From Eumeta japonica (taxonomy: Eukaryota > Arthropoda > Insecta > Lepidoptera > Psychidae), in assembly GCA_005406025.1 (NCBI GenBank), contig BGZK01000486.1:62001-126000 (forward strand): a DNA stretch of 64,000 bases. Reading direction: 5' to 3'. The notes below the pieces were generated by a model. The model was given only the letters and a program-made list of their open reading frames with translations. It did not search any database and was not told the DNA's origin. The translations under genes and the position numbers were made by a program. Shown piece by piece: positions 50,043 through 60,600 of this stretch (position 1 is the first letter of the stretch; the number at the start of each line of letters is the position of its first letter).

Positions 50043-50545
50043 TTGATGTGAAACATCTATACACGCGTTGGACTGGGGTAAAACTAAGACGTCTCAAAAT
50101 TCGGGAGATATTTGGTTTTGGTCTACACCGTCTGCGTTTAGCGCTTAGCGCAGGTAGAGAGGATAACGCGTTGACATGAGGCAATACCAAGCGTCTTACA
50201 CTTCGGAGACGCTTAGTTTTGACCTACGCCGTGTGCGTCTGATCGTGTATTTCCTCCGGCGATGAAGCTTTTTATAACAATAAACAGTGATTTTTATTTT
50301 TTGAAATTTCATAATTGTTTACAAAGCTTCCAAAATGAATGATAATGAATATTACATTCAAAATGTAAGTTATATTTTTTAGCTATCATCGACTAATTGT
50401 AAGTTTCATGCAATCGAAGAATAGTCTTTGAGAAACAAACTAGCGTTACCGTAACAGAGTTAACTGATGAAATATAATATTACATGTGGTTAATGAAAAT
50501 CATCCAATTATTATAATACCGCATATAACAGTTTTGATGTTTCAC
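50043..50545. mobile_element. Repeat bracketed by GATGTGAAACATC in inverted orientation
   Basis: TTTGATGTGAAACATCTA opens the block (about 50043) and TTTTGATGTTTCACATCTA (about 50532-50550) closes it in inverted orientation. Inside are two related segments beginning AAGACGTCTC and GAGACGCTTAG with shared GACCTACRCCGT-type phrases. It could be a small non-autonomous element, but the bracket is itself nearly palindromic, so the boundary call is tentative. Confidence 0.4.
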
Positions 50546-51539
50546 ATCTACCGGGTGTCCCCTGACTATTTTAGAGTAGTTACTGCACCATTTTGTTGAA
50601 CAATTCATTATTTCTAATTAAATAGCTTTTAAAATTCACAACGTCATTATCACAAAGCCACAAAGATTATCACAAAGAGTTTGATTTGTGAAAAAACCAA
50701 AACATGTGCGTGAATGTCAATACTTGAGAGTAACTAAAAATTTTATTGGAAATAAGTAACGTTAAATGAAATGTACAGTCTGTTTACGTAATTTCTGTAT
50801 TTATAATTTTAGTTTAGAGTTTGTAATCAATCCAGAAATAATCAATTTAAAAATGGCGAGTATTCGAAAACGGCGATTTAATATTTTTCGTGTATTTCAG
50901 CTCTTAAATTCTGGTAGGTTTATCCTTCTATAAGAAGTCTGAAACATTCTCCAAGCGTAAAAAAAGTCACAAATCCATACTAGTATAATAAATGTGATAG
51001 TGTCACCGTTACTGTCACATCACATCTTGTGTATTTATGTTTCCACGCATACCGCTGCACAGATTGTAGAGGAATTTGGAAATAATTTGACACTACGGAA
51101 CGGACAAAGGCTCTCTTTCCTCTTGTTTGTCTGTCTGTGACTTTGTATTTTTTTTCAAAGTTCAACAATAGTAACGCTAATCTAAATGAACTATGGTGTA
51201 CTAATGGAGCACACCGCTTTATAATATATCGATTATTGTTGATTTTTCTATCTGTTTATCTGTATGTCTACTTGTAACTCGACAGTGACGTTACCAATTT
51301 TGCAGTATTTAAAAAAAACTGATCGAACTCACTGTCACTTAAAAAAAATTGATAATTCTTCAGTTTTAATAAATAGATAGTTTTAATAAATATAAATTCC
51401 AATTTATTTTATCGACCATGCGTTGTTCGCTTTGTTCAGACATGCAGCAATGAGGATTGAGCAGGAGGGAGAGGAGGTTGAATGATAAGAAAGTCGTAGT
51501 AAATTAAAACGAACGATATAAGGTTTTTAAATTGCGTCT

Positions 51540-51945
51540 ATTGTTTGCTGTCCTATTATTATAACACTATAAATGTGATACTTTGTGACCATGTTTGCTT
51601 GTTTGTAGCTCAATCAAATATAAATGACTGGGCGGACTTAGACAAAATTTAGCACACACGTAGAATTTTTTTGGATTATGTTCAATATTTTTGTATTTCC
51701 CATTAATGCATTTCTATGGAATATTCTACAAGCAACTGGAATCGATATTGTAAGCGAGATTTATATACAGGGACGGAGGATTGGAATAAAACATACCACC
51801 GGATCAGAATTAACTGTAAATCGGAACTTAAATCGAAAATAGGGTTGGATGGGTGTAAATTTTAGCAAAATTAATTACTCGATATAGAAAATGAGGAATT
51901 CATTGTATCGCCCACGCAGGCGGAGCCGTGGGCAAAAAAAAGTCG
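51540..51945 (+). repeat. Common dispersed repeat
   Basis: Runs from TATAACACTATAAATGTGAT through TTTGTAGCTCAATCAAA, GACAAAATTTAGCACACACG and TAGAATTTT to the terminal GGCGGAGCCGTGGGCAAAA. I recognise this wording as that of a very frequent lepidopteran non-coding repeat. No frame is present. Confidence 0.5.
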
Positions 51946-52239
51946 ATCATCAAAACAAGAACATAAACAAGTCATGTCTGACGTAATTATACAAAATCTA
52001 ATGAAATATACAATATGCTAAACAATCTAAATACGCAAACAATGTAGATCATCACGCCTACGAATTTCGAGATGGAAAGCGACTTCCTATAATTTTTTTA
52101 AAATAGAGTCATTTTGTTATTTGGATTATGAACGTAGTTTGATATAATATTAAATCTCCTTTTAATAATTTAGACAATTTACAAATATAGCAAACATGAA
52201 AAACAAGAGTAGACGGAAAACATAGAGTGCCTATTATTA

Positions 52240-52570
52240 CCTTTATTAATAATTGCTTTCTTAATAACTATTAATTATCCGCCCAGGTAGACATAAAAGA
52301 AATTTCATAATTTATTGTACAAAGCGATGTCTCTATTAATCGTGTTTATTAATAATTGTTTAATTAATAACTAGTTATGCCGGCGGTCTCGCTCGGGTGG
52401 ATATAAAATGAAGCATTTAAATAAACTATTAATAAATTATTCTAATAATAATCCCTTTATTAACGACTAGCTATGTTCGAGACTTCGCCTGCGTGGACGT
52501 AGAGTTTCTTTATTTTTATATTGAGTGATCTCTCTTTGTATCTTGATCGTAATCTCGATCTGTACTGTAA
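52240..52570. repeat. Degenerate three-unit tandem array, ~100-bp period
   Basis: Anchors AACTATTAATTATCCGCCCA (about 52267), AACTAGTTATGCCGGCGGTC (about 52367) and CGACTAGCTATGTTCGAGAC (about 52464) recur every ~100 bp. Each is preceded by TTTATTAAYRA and followed by GG(T/A)(A/G)GACRTA-like and AAA-rich spacers. The units have diverged strongly. Confidence 0.5.
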
Positions 52571-53074
52571 TTTTAACATGACTTGTTGATTTTTAATTTA
52601 GTAGCAATATATTTACTTACATATTTTTGTATCTCAAGTTGTTAGATAACAAAATGTTATCTAAATCAGTATTATTAAACTAAACAATTTTATTTTATTA
52701 AAACTTTACATGGACATGTTCATTAAGATGATAATCTGGTCAAGAAAAAGGAAGCCCTGGGATTATTATAAAACTCTACAATAAATTTTCTACTATTAAT
52801 ATTTACTTCAATGCATAATTAAATTAGTTACGATTAACATAGTTACTACAATGAAGTAGCTTATGAGAAAAGAACTTGTCATTATTCGGATATATTTACG
52901 AATTATGTAAGATATTTAAGCGTGTACGTAAAATCCCAAAATCAATGTTTATCTATAAAAAAAGAGCACAGATATGGTAAAAACTACTCGGAGCATAATA
53001 AATAGTAAAACCGACATTTAGAATTTCAATTAAAAATTAATGAGTAAATTTTAAACAAAGACATAGAAGAAGTC

Positions 53075-55535
53075 TTTGTTTTTGAAAAATTCTTTGCTAG
53101 TATTCCAGTTTCAACTACACAGTCTCTGAAGTCATTGTCCACTCTCGCCGAAGTTTTTTGAAACGTAACGTCGATGTATGTGGTGTTTGCATTTGCATTT
53201 ACCCACGTCCATTGTAATGACGTTTTTAAAGCATTCAAATGTATAAAAATGAAAAAAAACTGCCGATCTTGATGGCCTTTCTGTAAAAATAATTGATTGA
53301 ATAATAGACAGCATTGCTCCATGTCTAGTAGTGATTTTTAATGCTTGCGTCGATTGTGGTGTGTTTCCGGATCTAATGAAGCAAAGTAATTCTATTATTA
53401 AAATCTGGTAGCATATCTGATTTGATTCCGCTTGATTGATTCTGATTGACCGATTTGGTTCATTTATGACAATTTAATATGTAAATAAAAAACAGAAATG
53501 TTAAAAAGAAACAGTGATCGACGTAAATTCAATACCAGAAATAAAAATAAACTGAGGTAATATGTTAGTCGACTATGTAAAGTAACAAATTCATTTCATA
53601 AGGTCTGTGTGCGAATGTTCAATAAGGTTCTTGTGGATATACCGAATTTACCCTTATGTAAATTTAATACAATTTTTGAATATTTAAAAGATAAATATCC
53701 ATCGGCATAAGCAGTTCAACTTCTTACGAAGCTGTTTCGTTCATTAATGATTTTGTATTTTGTTTTGATTAAGCGTGATGAAATTAGAAAAGAACTAAAT
53801 TTTTGCACGTTTTTTTCGAGGGAAAGCTGCCTTCCGAATGAACAAGTATAAATTTGCAAAAAAATATGAAGTATATCCGGTAAAGTGTGAATTTGTAAAA
53901 AAATATAAAGTATTTCAAATGCTATTTTATAACCTATTAAATAGAGATACTTTGAATTTGAATTTGACCCTACAAACTTTTGACCGACATTAATAAAAAC
54001 CGATGCTAAGTAAAATTATGGAGACGCTTATTTTAAATCCACTATTACAGTATTTTAACAAGAAAAATTGGATTAACTTTAAACAGTTTGGATCCACAAA
54101 TGGTCGCTCAGGGTCGAGGATTCACGCGATTGATGTTTTTTGTAATTTATTCAAGACTTTGACTGCGTTGATCATGACGCATTGATCAGGAAACTACACC
54201 ATTATGGCGTCAAAGGTCGGCCCGAACCTGAAGTTCTGGAGTTTTATCTAAGTGATATAATTCAAAAAGTTTATATTAATGTTAAAAGATCGTCAGGATC
54301 TGCAGCTAATGTGGGTGTGTCAGAGGGTTCAGTTCTTGGGGCATATAGTGTATATAAATGTACTACCTCATCTTGTAAAGGGTAGTTATGGGATTGTATT
54401 GTTTGTTGATGATTCCTCGTTACTTTTTAAGATTGATAGGCATCAACAGCTTTTAGCGAAGTAAACTGCATCATTCCAGAAATAGTTGAGTGGTTAATAT
54501 TAACAATTATCTGCAATCATCTCTGAAATAGTTGAGTGGTTAACAATTATCTGCTTAATATAAGAAAAACAAAACCTGTTAAAAATTTCCTATCCATTAC
54601 CATTCATGCCGTTGTTGACCATTAAGTAATGGTTAAGAACGAGGTACTTGATATTGTAGACACGACACGATTGTCTCTTGGTTTCATTTGGAATGCTAAA
54701 TTGCGTTGGTACTGTCATATTACAAGATTACCGAAAAGGCTTGGTTCTACAGCATACGTACTCAAAAGAATTTGGCGAGTTACAGATGAAAGTACTTCGA
54801 GATTAGTTTGTTTCAGTTTTTTTTTATAGTGTCATGAACTGTGGAATTTTGTTATCGGGTCACGCAGCCGATATCAACACGACTTTTGTGCTGGAGAAGA
54901 GAGCTATTCGTGTTGTTTATGATTCGAGACCAAAGATATTTCTCAGAGAAAAAAATTAAGGAAATTAATATCTTAACTTTAGCATCATAAAGCATATTCG
55001 AAAACTTCGTATACGTCAAGATCTTCATAGAAGCGTTTCTAAAATGAACGACATCCATAACATTAACACTAGACACAAGAACGATCTTGCTGCTCATAAG
55101 ACCCGTCTAAGTAAAGTTAATAAATTATTTAAGAGGCTGTGTGTGGGCCTTTATAATAAGATCCCAATTGAAGTTCAAAATTTGCTATTTTATAAATTTA
55201 AAAGTTTCGTTAAAAGAAAGTTATATGACGAGGGCTATTATACCGTCTCTAAATATCTAATTTTATAGAACCTAAGGGATTGATCTACTTGGCTATCAGG
55301 TTGCTTCATATTATTTCTAAATGCTGGCTAAATTATTAATTAATCAATACCTCGTATTTATGATTAAAAAAAAGAGCAATTCTTGAGCTTCTTGTCTATT
55401 CTCGATGTGAATCAGCATTTGGAATGGGTAGTAACGTCGAAAAGAAATCATTAATGACTTATTTCAAGTGTAATTTCATTACTTATGAAATAAAAATATT
55501 TTTGATTTTAATTTTTGATTTGATGTGTGGTAAGT
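53075..55535 (+). pseudogene. LINE ORF2 remnant (CR1/jockey group), split by another LINE
   Basis: Fragments come in the order of one RT-containing ORF. EKFFASIPVSTTQSL and HCNDVFKAFKCIKMKK lead, then DLDGLSVKII-like and VVIFNACVDCGVFPDLMK, FKSGSISD, then after the insertion DPTNF, PMLSKIMETLILNPLL. ALIRKLHHYGVKG, SSGSAANVGVSEGSVLG, PHLVKGSYGIVLFVDDSSL (catalytic FVDD at 54402-54413), LDIVDTTRLSLGF, NTRHKNDLAAHKTRLSKVNK and YNKIPIEVQNLLFYKFKSF complete the series. The 3' UTR (55269-55500) matches 36390-36680. Frameshifts and stops occur every 100-200 bp. An N-terminal endonuclease is not visible, so the copy is 5'-truncated. Same family as 36225-36700 and 63490-63985. Confidence 0.85.
53421..53966 (+). 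mobile_element. Second LINE 3' end inserted in the first
   Basis: Interrupts the host RT between its SGSISDL and DPTNF motifs. The insert reads NTRNKNKLR, RLCKVTNSFHKVCVRMFNKV and IPNLPLCKFN, the same C-terminal signature in a diverged family. It has its own 3' UTR and ends TTTGAATTTGAATTTGA, a short repeated tail typical of this LINE group. Orientation is the same as the host element. Confidence 0.75.
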
Positions 55536-56848
55536 ACTATTAGTTCATAAAGAATACGCTGCTAGAATTTGATAGGTAAGATGTGGTATATTTTGCATAT
55601 ATCGCTATCATATCAAACAAGCTATTGACTTTTATAACATTTTGTAGAATATAGCAAAGTATGAAATTATCTAGTAGTTGACAGTAATAGAGAGTCATCC
55701 TATTCTAAAATGAGTGAACTAAATCGAATTTGAGATATTGAAATTACTTAAGGAGAATTATAAATTAATCATAAGATTCGATTTCTTCTTTCATTCCAAA
55801 AACACTACTTCATTAATAGCTTCATAGAAAATCGATAATAAACGCACAATCTAATAGAACCCTATAACGAAAGGGAATTTGAAAACAAACCTCAAACGCG
55901 GTCTGCGACAGGGCGGCGGGCGCACGTAAATAAATAAACACGCGCCCCAATAACCCGCCGTTTGACGCACGCACGAGGGGAATTACCGTGTATTTAGCAG
56001 CCTCATACGATATTAATTCGTGGGGAATGTCAATTTAATATGGGAAAGTGAAGTGTCTCAGCCCCGAGACCGGGAAAAAGTGAAATATCGGCGTTTGCTC
56101 TGTGTACGTGCTTGTGAGTTTGTTTATTTATTCAGTAGCTACAACAGTTCAACGCGTTTTGTCGTCGGTCCTCGTGATCGGTACGTCAAACGATGATTCA
56201 AATTAATCGCTATCGACTATCGGCGAATGATAAAATTTGCGCTCAGCTACGTAGTCCTACCCAGTCACGAAGAATCTATCCAATAATCCTATGGAATTGG
56301 AATCCTATGCAATAACGAAGTACAATATAATGTTAAGGTTATAGACCAACTTCAGTAGCGTCATTGGTTCTACAGCAGATGTATTTAAGAGAGTAGTAAT
56401 ACTAAAACTGTCGCATAACTTTTTTATATCCGTTAAGCCAATCATAGTGAGGTTCAATCAAGTGTTCAATCAAAGCAGAGCTGTATGATATTTATATACA
56501 GTAAGGAAAATCACTAAGGACTTTTTGCTCAAGTAGTGCACAAATTTAAACTTTAATAATTGTAACAGTGATTTTTGTGATTAAAAAATGCTGTAGTGAT
56601 TTATGTTATTCTCTGCTTTGCGACTGAGAATAAAAGGTTTTCAATACTTTATCTAAGGAACTTTATGATTCACTAGCATATATTGTTCATTATAACAAGT
56701 ATTTTATAATGTACTTGTAGTACATGTCTTTCGATAAGTGCATCGTAACTCCGTTACATATTAACCCAAGGTTGTATAATACTCTAGACTCCCGATGTTG
56801 TAACTCACTGAGAAATTTACATACGTGTGGTGTTTAGAGAAGACGTCA
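55536..56848. other. No gene; CpG-rich block
   Basis: About 55870-56240 is CpG-rich and unlike the repeats seen elsewhere in the window. No reading frame with known motifs. Around 56345-56400 a few residues (GSTADVFKR) recall the LINE family thumb region, too short to call. Confidence 0.3.
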
Positions 56849-57051
56849 GGGGCCATCCATAAATTATAAGATTTTTGTCCCCCCCCTTTTTTTTTGTTCA
56901 AAATACTTTAAATATTGGACAAAACAAAAGACATAAACCTTTTTCCGTTTTCGTATTTCGGATTTGACGTCACAAAGCTTTTGACCTGCTCCTTGTCGCG
57001 CATTGTCACATTTCGTTGACCGAAACGTGTGACGTTATTTATGGATGTCCT
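56849..57051. mobile_element. MITE with GGGGCCATCCATAAAT ends
   Basis: Left end GGGGCCATCCATAAATTA and, inverted on the right, AGGACATCCATAAATAACGT. A C-run followed by a T-run and two GTGACGT/TGACGTCA motifs lie inside. About 203 bp, non-coding. Elements with this wording are widespread in insect genomes, and I do not assign the superfamily firmly. Confidence 0.7.
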
Positions 57052-58072
57052 TTAGCCTGTCAAACAAAATCACTATATTTTGAACAGCATAACTCTAAAA
57101 TCATTAAAATCAATGACTTAACAAAATAGATAATTTTTCTATTTGTATCACATTTTTTTGTGAATACGTAGTCACTAAGATTAATCAATATTTGAGAATC
57201 AAATTCTAAATGCTATTTAATATTAAAAAAAGTTTATACTTAAGGTGACGAATTGATCATTTTAGAGTTAGGGATCGCAATTTTTTCAAAAAAATTAAAA
57301 CATGCGAAAATGTTCTTTGATGAAACGATTCTTCATGTTATTGAATTTAATATATCAGATGCTATTTCACTATTTATTTAATTTTATAACAAAGAAAAAA
57401 TATCAAAAATACCTTTTCTAAAACAGAGGTTTGCTTTTTATATGACAATTTATTAAAACATCACCTGAAACAACATTATAGTTAGTTACATTTTCAAGTT
57501 TTAATTAAATATCTCCATAGCCATTACTTCTCAAACATCTTTTTATAACAGTCAAGTCTAGATAAAAAAATATATTAAGATGCCTCTGATACTTAAAGCT
57601 GTACAGTTAAGTTATTTGGTATTAAATATCCATCAAAGATTTATTTGACTCCGTTACAGCTGCTTTGTATAATTCAAAATTTCGACAAATACCATTTTAT
57701 GAGTGTTATAATTTTTTTTTGGGAAATTGCTGCTATTTAGCGACTAAATAACGTTAATGGCTGTAATAAAAAAAATTCATATTAATTTAGTGTACGCAAG
57801 CACACTGTTAACAATTTATAGTACTTAGGTAAACTGACGCTGTGATAACAACACTGTTATGCGGTAATACTAACACGTATGGATTTTATAGTTCTTTTTA
57901 TTTTCAATAGGGTTTTTAATTTTTTTTTGTGATAAATGGCAAGATCATATATAAGTTTTATAACAAAACAATTTTTTTCGCAATAATTCAAAAGGTATAT
58001 TAAAACAAAATTTAATTTTTGAATCCAGTACCGTAGACACGCCGAGAGTTACCGAACAAACCCGAGCGCGTG
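57052..58072. other. AT-rich, nothing recognised
   Basis: No frame, repeat family or structural signal stands out up to the CRE-containing motif at 58073. Confidence 0.3.
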
Positions 58073-58088
58073 TGACGTCATAATGTTA
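58073..58088 (+). promoter_or_regulatory. CRE-containing motif upstream of THAP frame
   Basis: TGACGTCATAATGTTA, with a perfect CREB/ATF octamer, lies 107 bp before the THAP ATG. The identical 16-mer occurs inverted at 59135-59150 before the other frame. Confidence 0.5.
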
Positions 58089-58179
58089 GTTTCCACTTAT
58101 TGCAGTTCATACAGAAATAATAATTACAGTGTTTTGGTCTATTTAATTCTGTTGTCATTGTTAAATACTCAAATTTATA

Positions 58180-58375
58180 ATGAAAATGTCGCACTTTGAA
58201 AGTTATCGTTCTTGTTTTGCACCACTATGTACGAATACTACAAAAACAACTCCTGACAAAATGTTTTTAAATGTTCCCCAAGATGAAAAACGTCGAAATA
58301 AATGGTTTCGAGCAGTGCACCGTGATAATCCCAAAACAAAATCGATTTTTTTTTTGTTGTGAAGATCATTTCGAT
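58180..58375 (+). pseudogene. THAP zinc-finger first exon, one-base frameshift
   Basis: The ATG at 58180 opens MKMSHFESYRSCFAPLCTNT, then PDKMFLNVP, RRNKWFRAVHRD. In the next frame come FFCCEDHFD and a splice donor, GAT|GTAAGT at 58375. This gives the THAP pattern C-x4-C ... W ... C-x2-H. THAP domains are sequence-specific DNA binders found in host factors and in P-element and related transposases. The frame breaks in a T10 tract (58346-58355), since nine T would keep it open through the Cys-Glu-Asp-His to the donor. The change may be a real mutation or a homopolymer sequencing error. The next exon was not found on the plus strand in the window. The neighbouring minus-strand frame converges on this one, its stop codon ending about 100 bp away. 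Confidence 0.75.
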
Positions 58376-58477
58376 GTAAGTATTTCATTACACCATTGTT
58401 ATTAATTATTATTTATCTAATTATACAAATCAAATAAGTAGAGTTCAGTCAAAAAATTTTTTCAACTGGGCTCCAAA

Positions 58478-59030
58478 TCATAACCTTAGAAATCTTAGCT
58501 TTAAAAAATACATAAGAAATGCTAATGCATGTTTGCAACCACCTGTAGACAAGATTAATATTATTATTGCTTATAACATCAAACAATTTCAGTTTAATAA
58601 AGTATTACCTGCTGAGGCCGCACAGTCATGGCATTGAACATTCTGAATTTTTCTTGACTTTTCATTTATAGTTAAAGTAACTGCATAATCTTCACTCCGA
58701 ACTCGATGTTTTGGACATACCTCTCCTTTTACGATACAAATATTATATTTACGACTAAGGTGAACATAACCTATAGCTTTGTCGCCGTAACTCTTTCGCG
58801 ATGCTCTACAATTAATGAAAATAAATAATTATATTTAATATAATGGAGAATAAGTACTTAAATATTTGTATTTATCATATCATTTTTTAACCGGCTTACC
58901 TTGATGCCTTGGCACCTCGCACTTCAGCAGAATTGAACCAAACGTCATTTAAAAAAAATATCGTTATCATAAATATATCAACATCAGGAATATTATCAGA
59001 CTTTGCTTTTATAAATCCTTTATTACACAT
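58478..59030 (-). CDS. SWIM-like zinc-finger protein N-terminal part, three exons
   Basis: Exons 59030-58900, 58805-58609 and 58542-58478 join to 393 nt, 130 residues. Introns are 94 and 66 bp with GT..AG ends (TCAAG|gtaagc, ttgtag|AGCATC; GCAG|gtaata, ctacag|GTGG), and both joins restore codons (AG+A, G+GT). The product begins MCNKGFIKAKSDNIPDVDIF, then SAEVRGAKASRASRKSYGDK, AIGYVHLSRKYNICIV, CPKHRVRSEDYAVTL, and QCHDCAASAGGCKHALAFLM, a C-x2-C-x6-C-x-H zinc finger. I know this N-terminal layout from multicopy insect proteins where it precedes a YqaJ-type nuclease region. That is recalled, not searched. After FLM the frame ends within 10 codons (TGA at 58480-58478) without the usual W-x-x-R-R continuation, so the C-terminal part is missing. 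An alternative donor (TTAT|gtattt) exists there. No stop interrupts the first 120 codons, so decay is slight. Confidence 0.75.
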
Positions 59031-59134
59031 AGCTAATAAGAATTAACTAACACATCGTTTTTTAGCAGTAAATTTTCAATATTATTCAAGTCACATGCAA
59101 TAGCCGAAAACGCTGTCCTGTTATTAAATAGCTA

Positions 59135-59150
59135 TAACATTATGACGTCA
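59135..59150 (-). promoter_or_regulatory. CRE-containing motif upstream of SWIM-like frame
   Basis: Read on the minus strand it is TGACGTCATAATGTTA, identical to 58073-58088, and lies 120 bp before the ATG at 59030. Confidence 0.5.
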
Positions 59151-60126
59151 CCACTATGATGACCAATCGTGGCCCGTTCATAGTCACGTGATTTATTTTT
59201 AAAATTTATCAATTTTCAGTTGTTTATAATTAAATGAAAAAATTTTTTAAAGTATTTCGTATTAAATATCAATATTATTAATAATAAAGTTTTAAAATAC
59301 ATAAAAAATCCATTTTTTTTTTTAAATTCCCAATTCATCAGATTTCATAATATCCTTCTTTTTTAGAACAACTTTGCCAAAGTAACCATAACAAATGTAT
59401 ATCATTGAAAATATACTTAAAAATAATACAAAATAATGTAGACATAAATGCTCGGTCAGATTGAAAGCGCTGGCGTGATCAGATGGCCGGCCGAGCGCGC
59501 TGCGCTGTTGCAGCGCAGTACCTAGGTGTTAGCTCTTCTAAGGATGTCAGTACGACATTTCTACGTAGATGTACTAAGTAAGCTATTTTTCTCAGAAAAG
59601 GCTATCTCAATGACTATAGTTTCTTTGGCAAAACTGTTTTATAAGAGGAGAAGATTATGGATATTTACGAAAAGTTGCATGATAAATTTTACCTGTATAT
59701 ATTCATAACCTTAGTAAAGGCTTTATATAGGTTTTATCTAAAATAGTGTGCCAAAATCGAAGATGTAAAGAACCTATACCATGCAGTAACTTTCTTATAA
59801 AGATATATGTCAACACTTAAAGATATAAACACAGATTATGTATAGGACTACTATCACTACTCATTTTAACATTAATATCCTATTTATGTAAGAAGTTTTG
59901 TTAGTGGAATACAAAGTAGAATCGATTATCTCACGGAATAGAGTATTACAAAGTGGTTAATTTTCATTAGATACTTGAAAGATGTGTAGTATCCTTTTCT
60001 AAAAGTTTGGATTGAAGCGCAAGAGAAAAATAAATGAAATGAATTTGACAACGTCGCCTTTTTCTATATAGGCGAAGTTCAATTCAGTTTTCAGATCGTG
60101 TTTTATTTAAAAACTAATGTTTTTGT
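59151..60126. other. No gene recognised
   Basis: AT-rich, with a GC patch near 59465-59520 that contains GCGCTGCGCTGTTGCAGCGC, a short inverted pair. A 60-codon frame at 59526-59708 has no known motif. Confidence 0.3.
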
Positions 60127-60600
60127 AGACGCTTGCCTGCAACATGCATTAAAATTCAGCATGCAACCTATCGCTGACCCTCGAATCTGCTCTTCCACTA
60201 CGAATTTCTACTCAACGAATTGAATATTGATCGGAGAGGATTGACAGATATCGAACGCCGAAGCAAGTGTTAGTATTTTATTTATCTTAGTCCTCTAATA
60301 GTTGTGTTGTTATTTCTACGTACGTTTCATACCAACTAGGCACATGCTCAGGAAAATGAAAACAGTGATGTGGATATCACTGTTTTCATGGCGTAAGGAG
60401 CGTTAAAGGAACCGACAAATGCGGACCCAACCTCCTCCTGTGACAAGCAATCATGCAATACGTCAGAGCGTGACAAAAGCATCTCTACTAGCAGTCACAG
60501 ACACCCATTTCTTTTGGTCATCCATGACAACACAAATTGGCGGCTTATAAATCTATGATACATCGGTTATTTACCATACCTCTCAACAATCATAATTTCG
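60127..60600 (+). mobile_element. Family B element, left end present, right end lost
   Basis: Opens AGACGCTTGCCTGCAACATG like 20529 and shares GACCCTCGAATCTGCTCTTC, TTGACAGATATCGAACGCC and GCGTAAGGAGCG. The right inverted end is not found. A 14-bp hairpin (60356-60389) unique to this copy joins two parts that are about 280 bp further apart in the 20529 copy. Confidence 0.7.

Larger units (their letters stand above)
49227..53074. other. No gene; several non-coding repeats
   Basis: Apart from the repeats listed separately (50043-50545, 51540-51945, 52240-52570) the sequence is AT-rich and shows no coding signal. Confidence 0.3.

Noticed and set aside
56345..56400. Further LINE RT fragment
   Set aside because: Only about nine residues resemble the family; below what can be defended.
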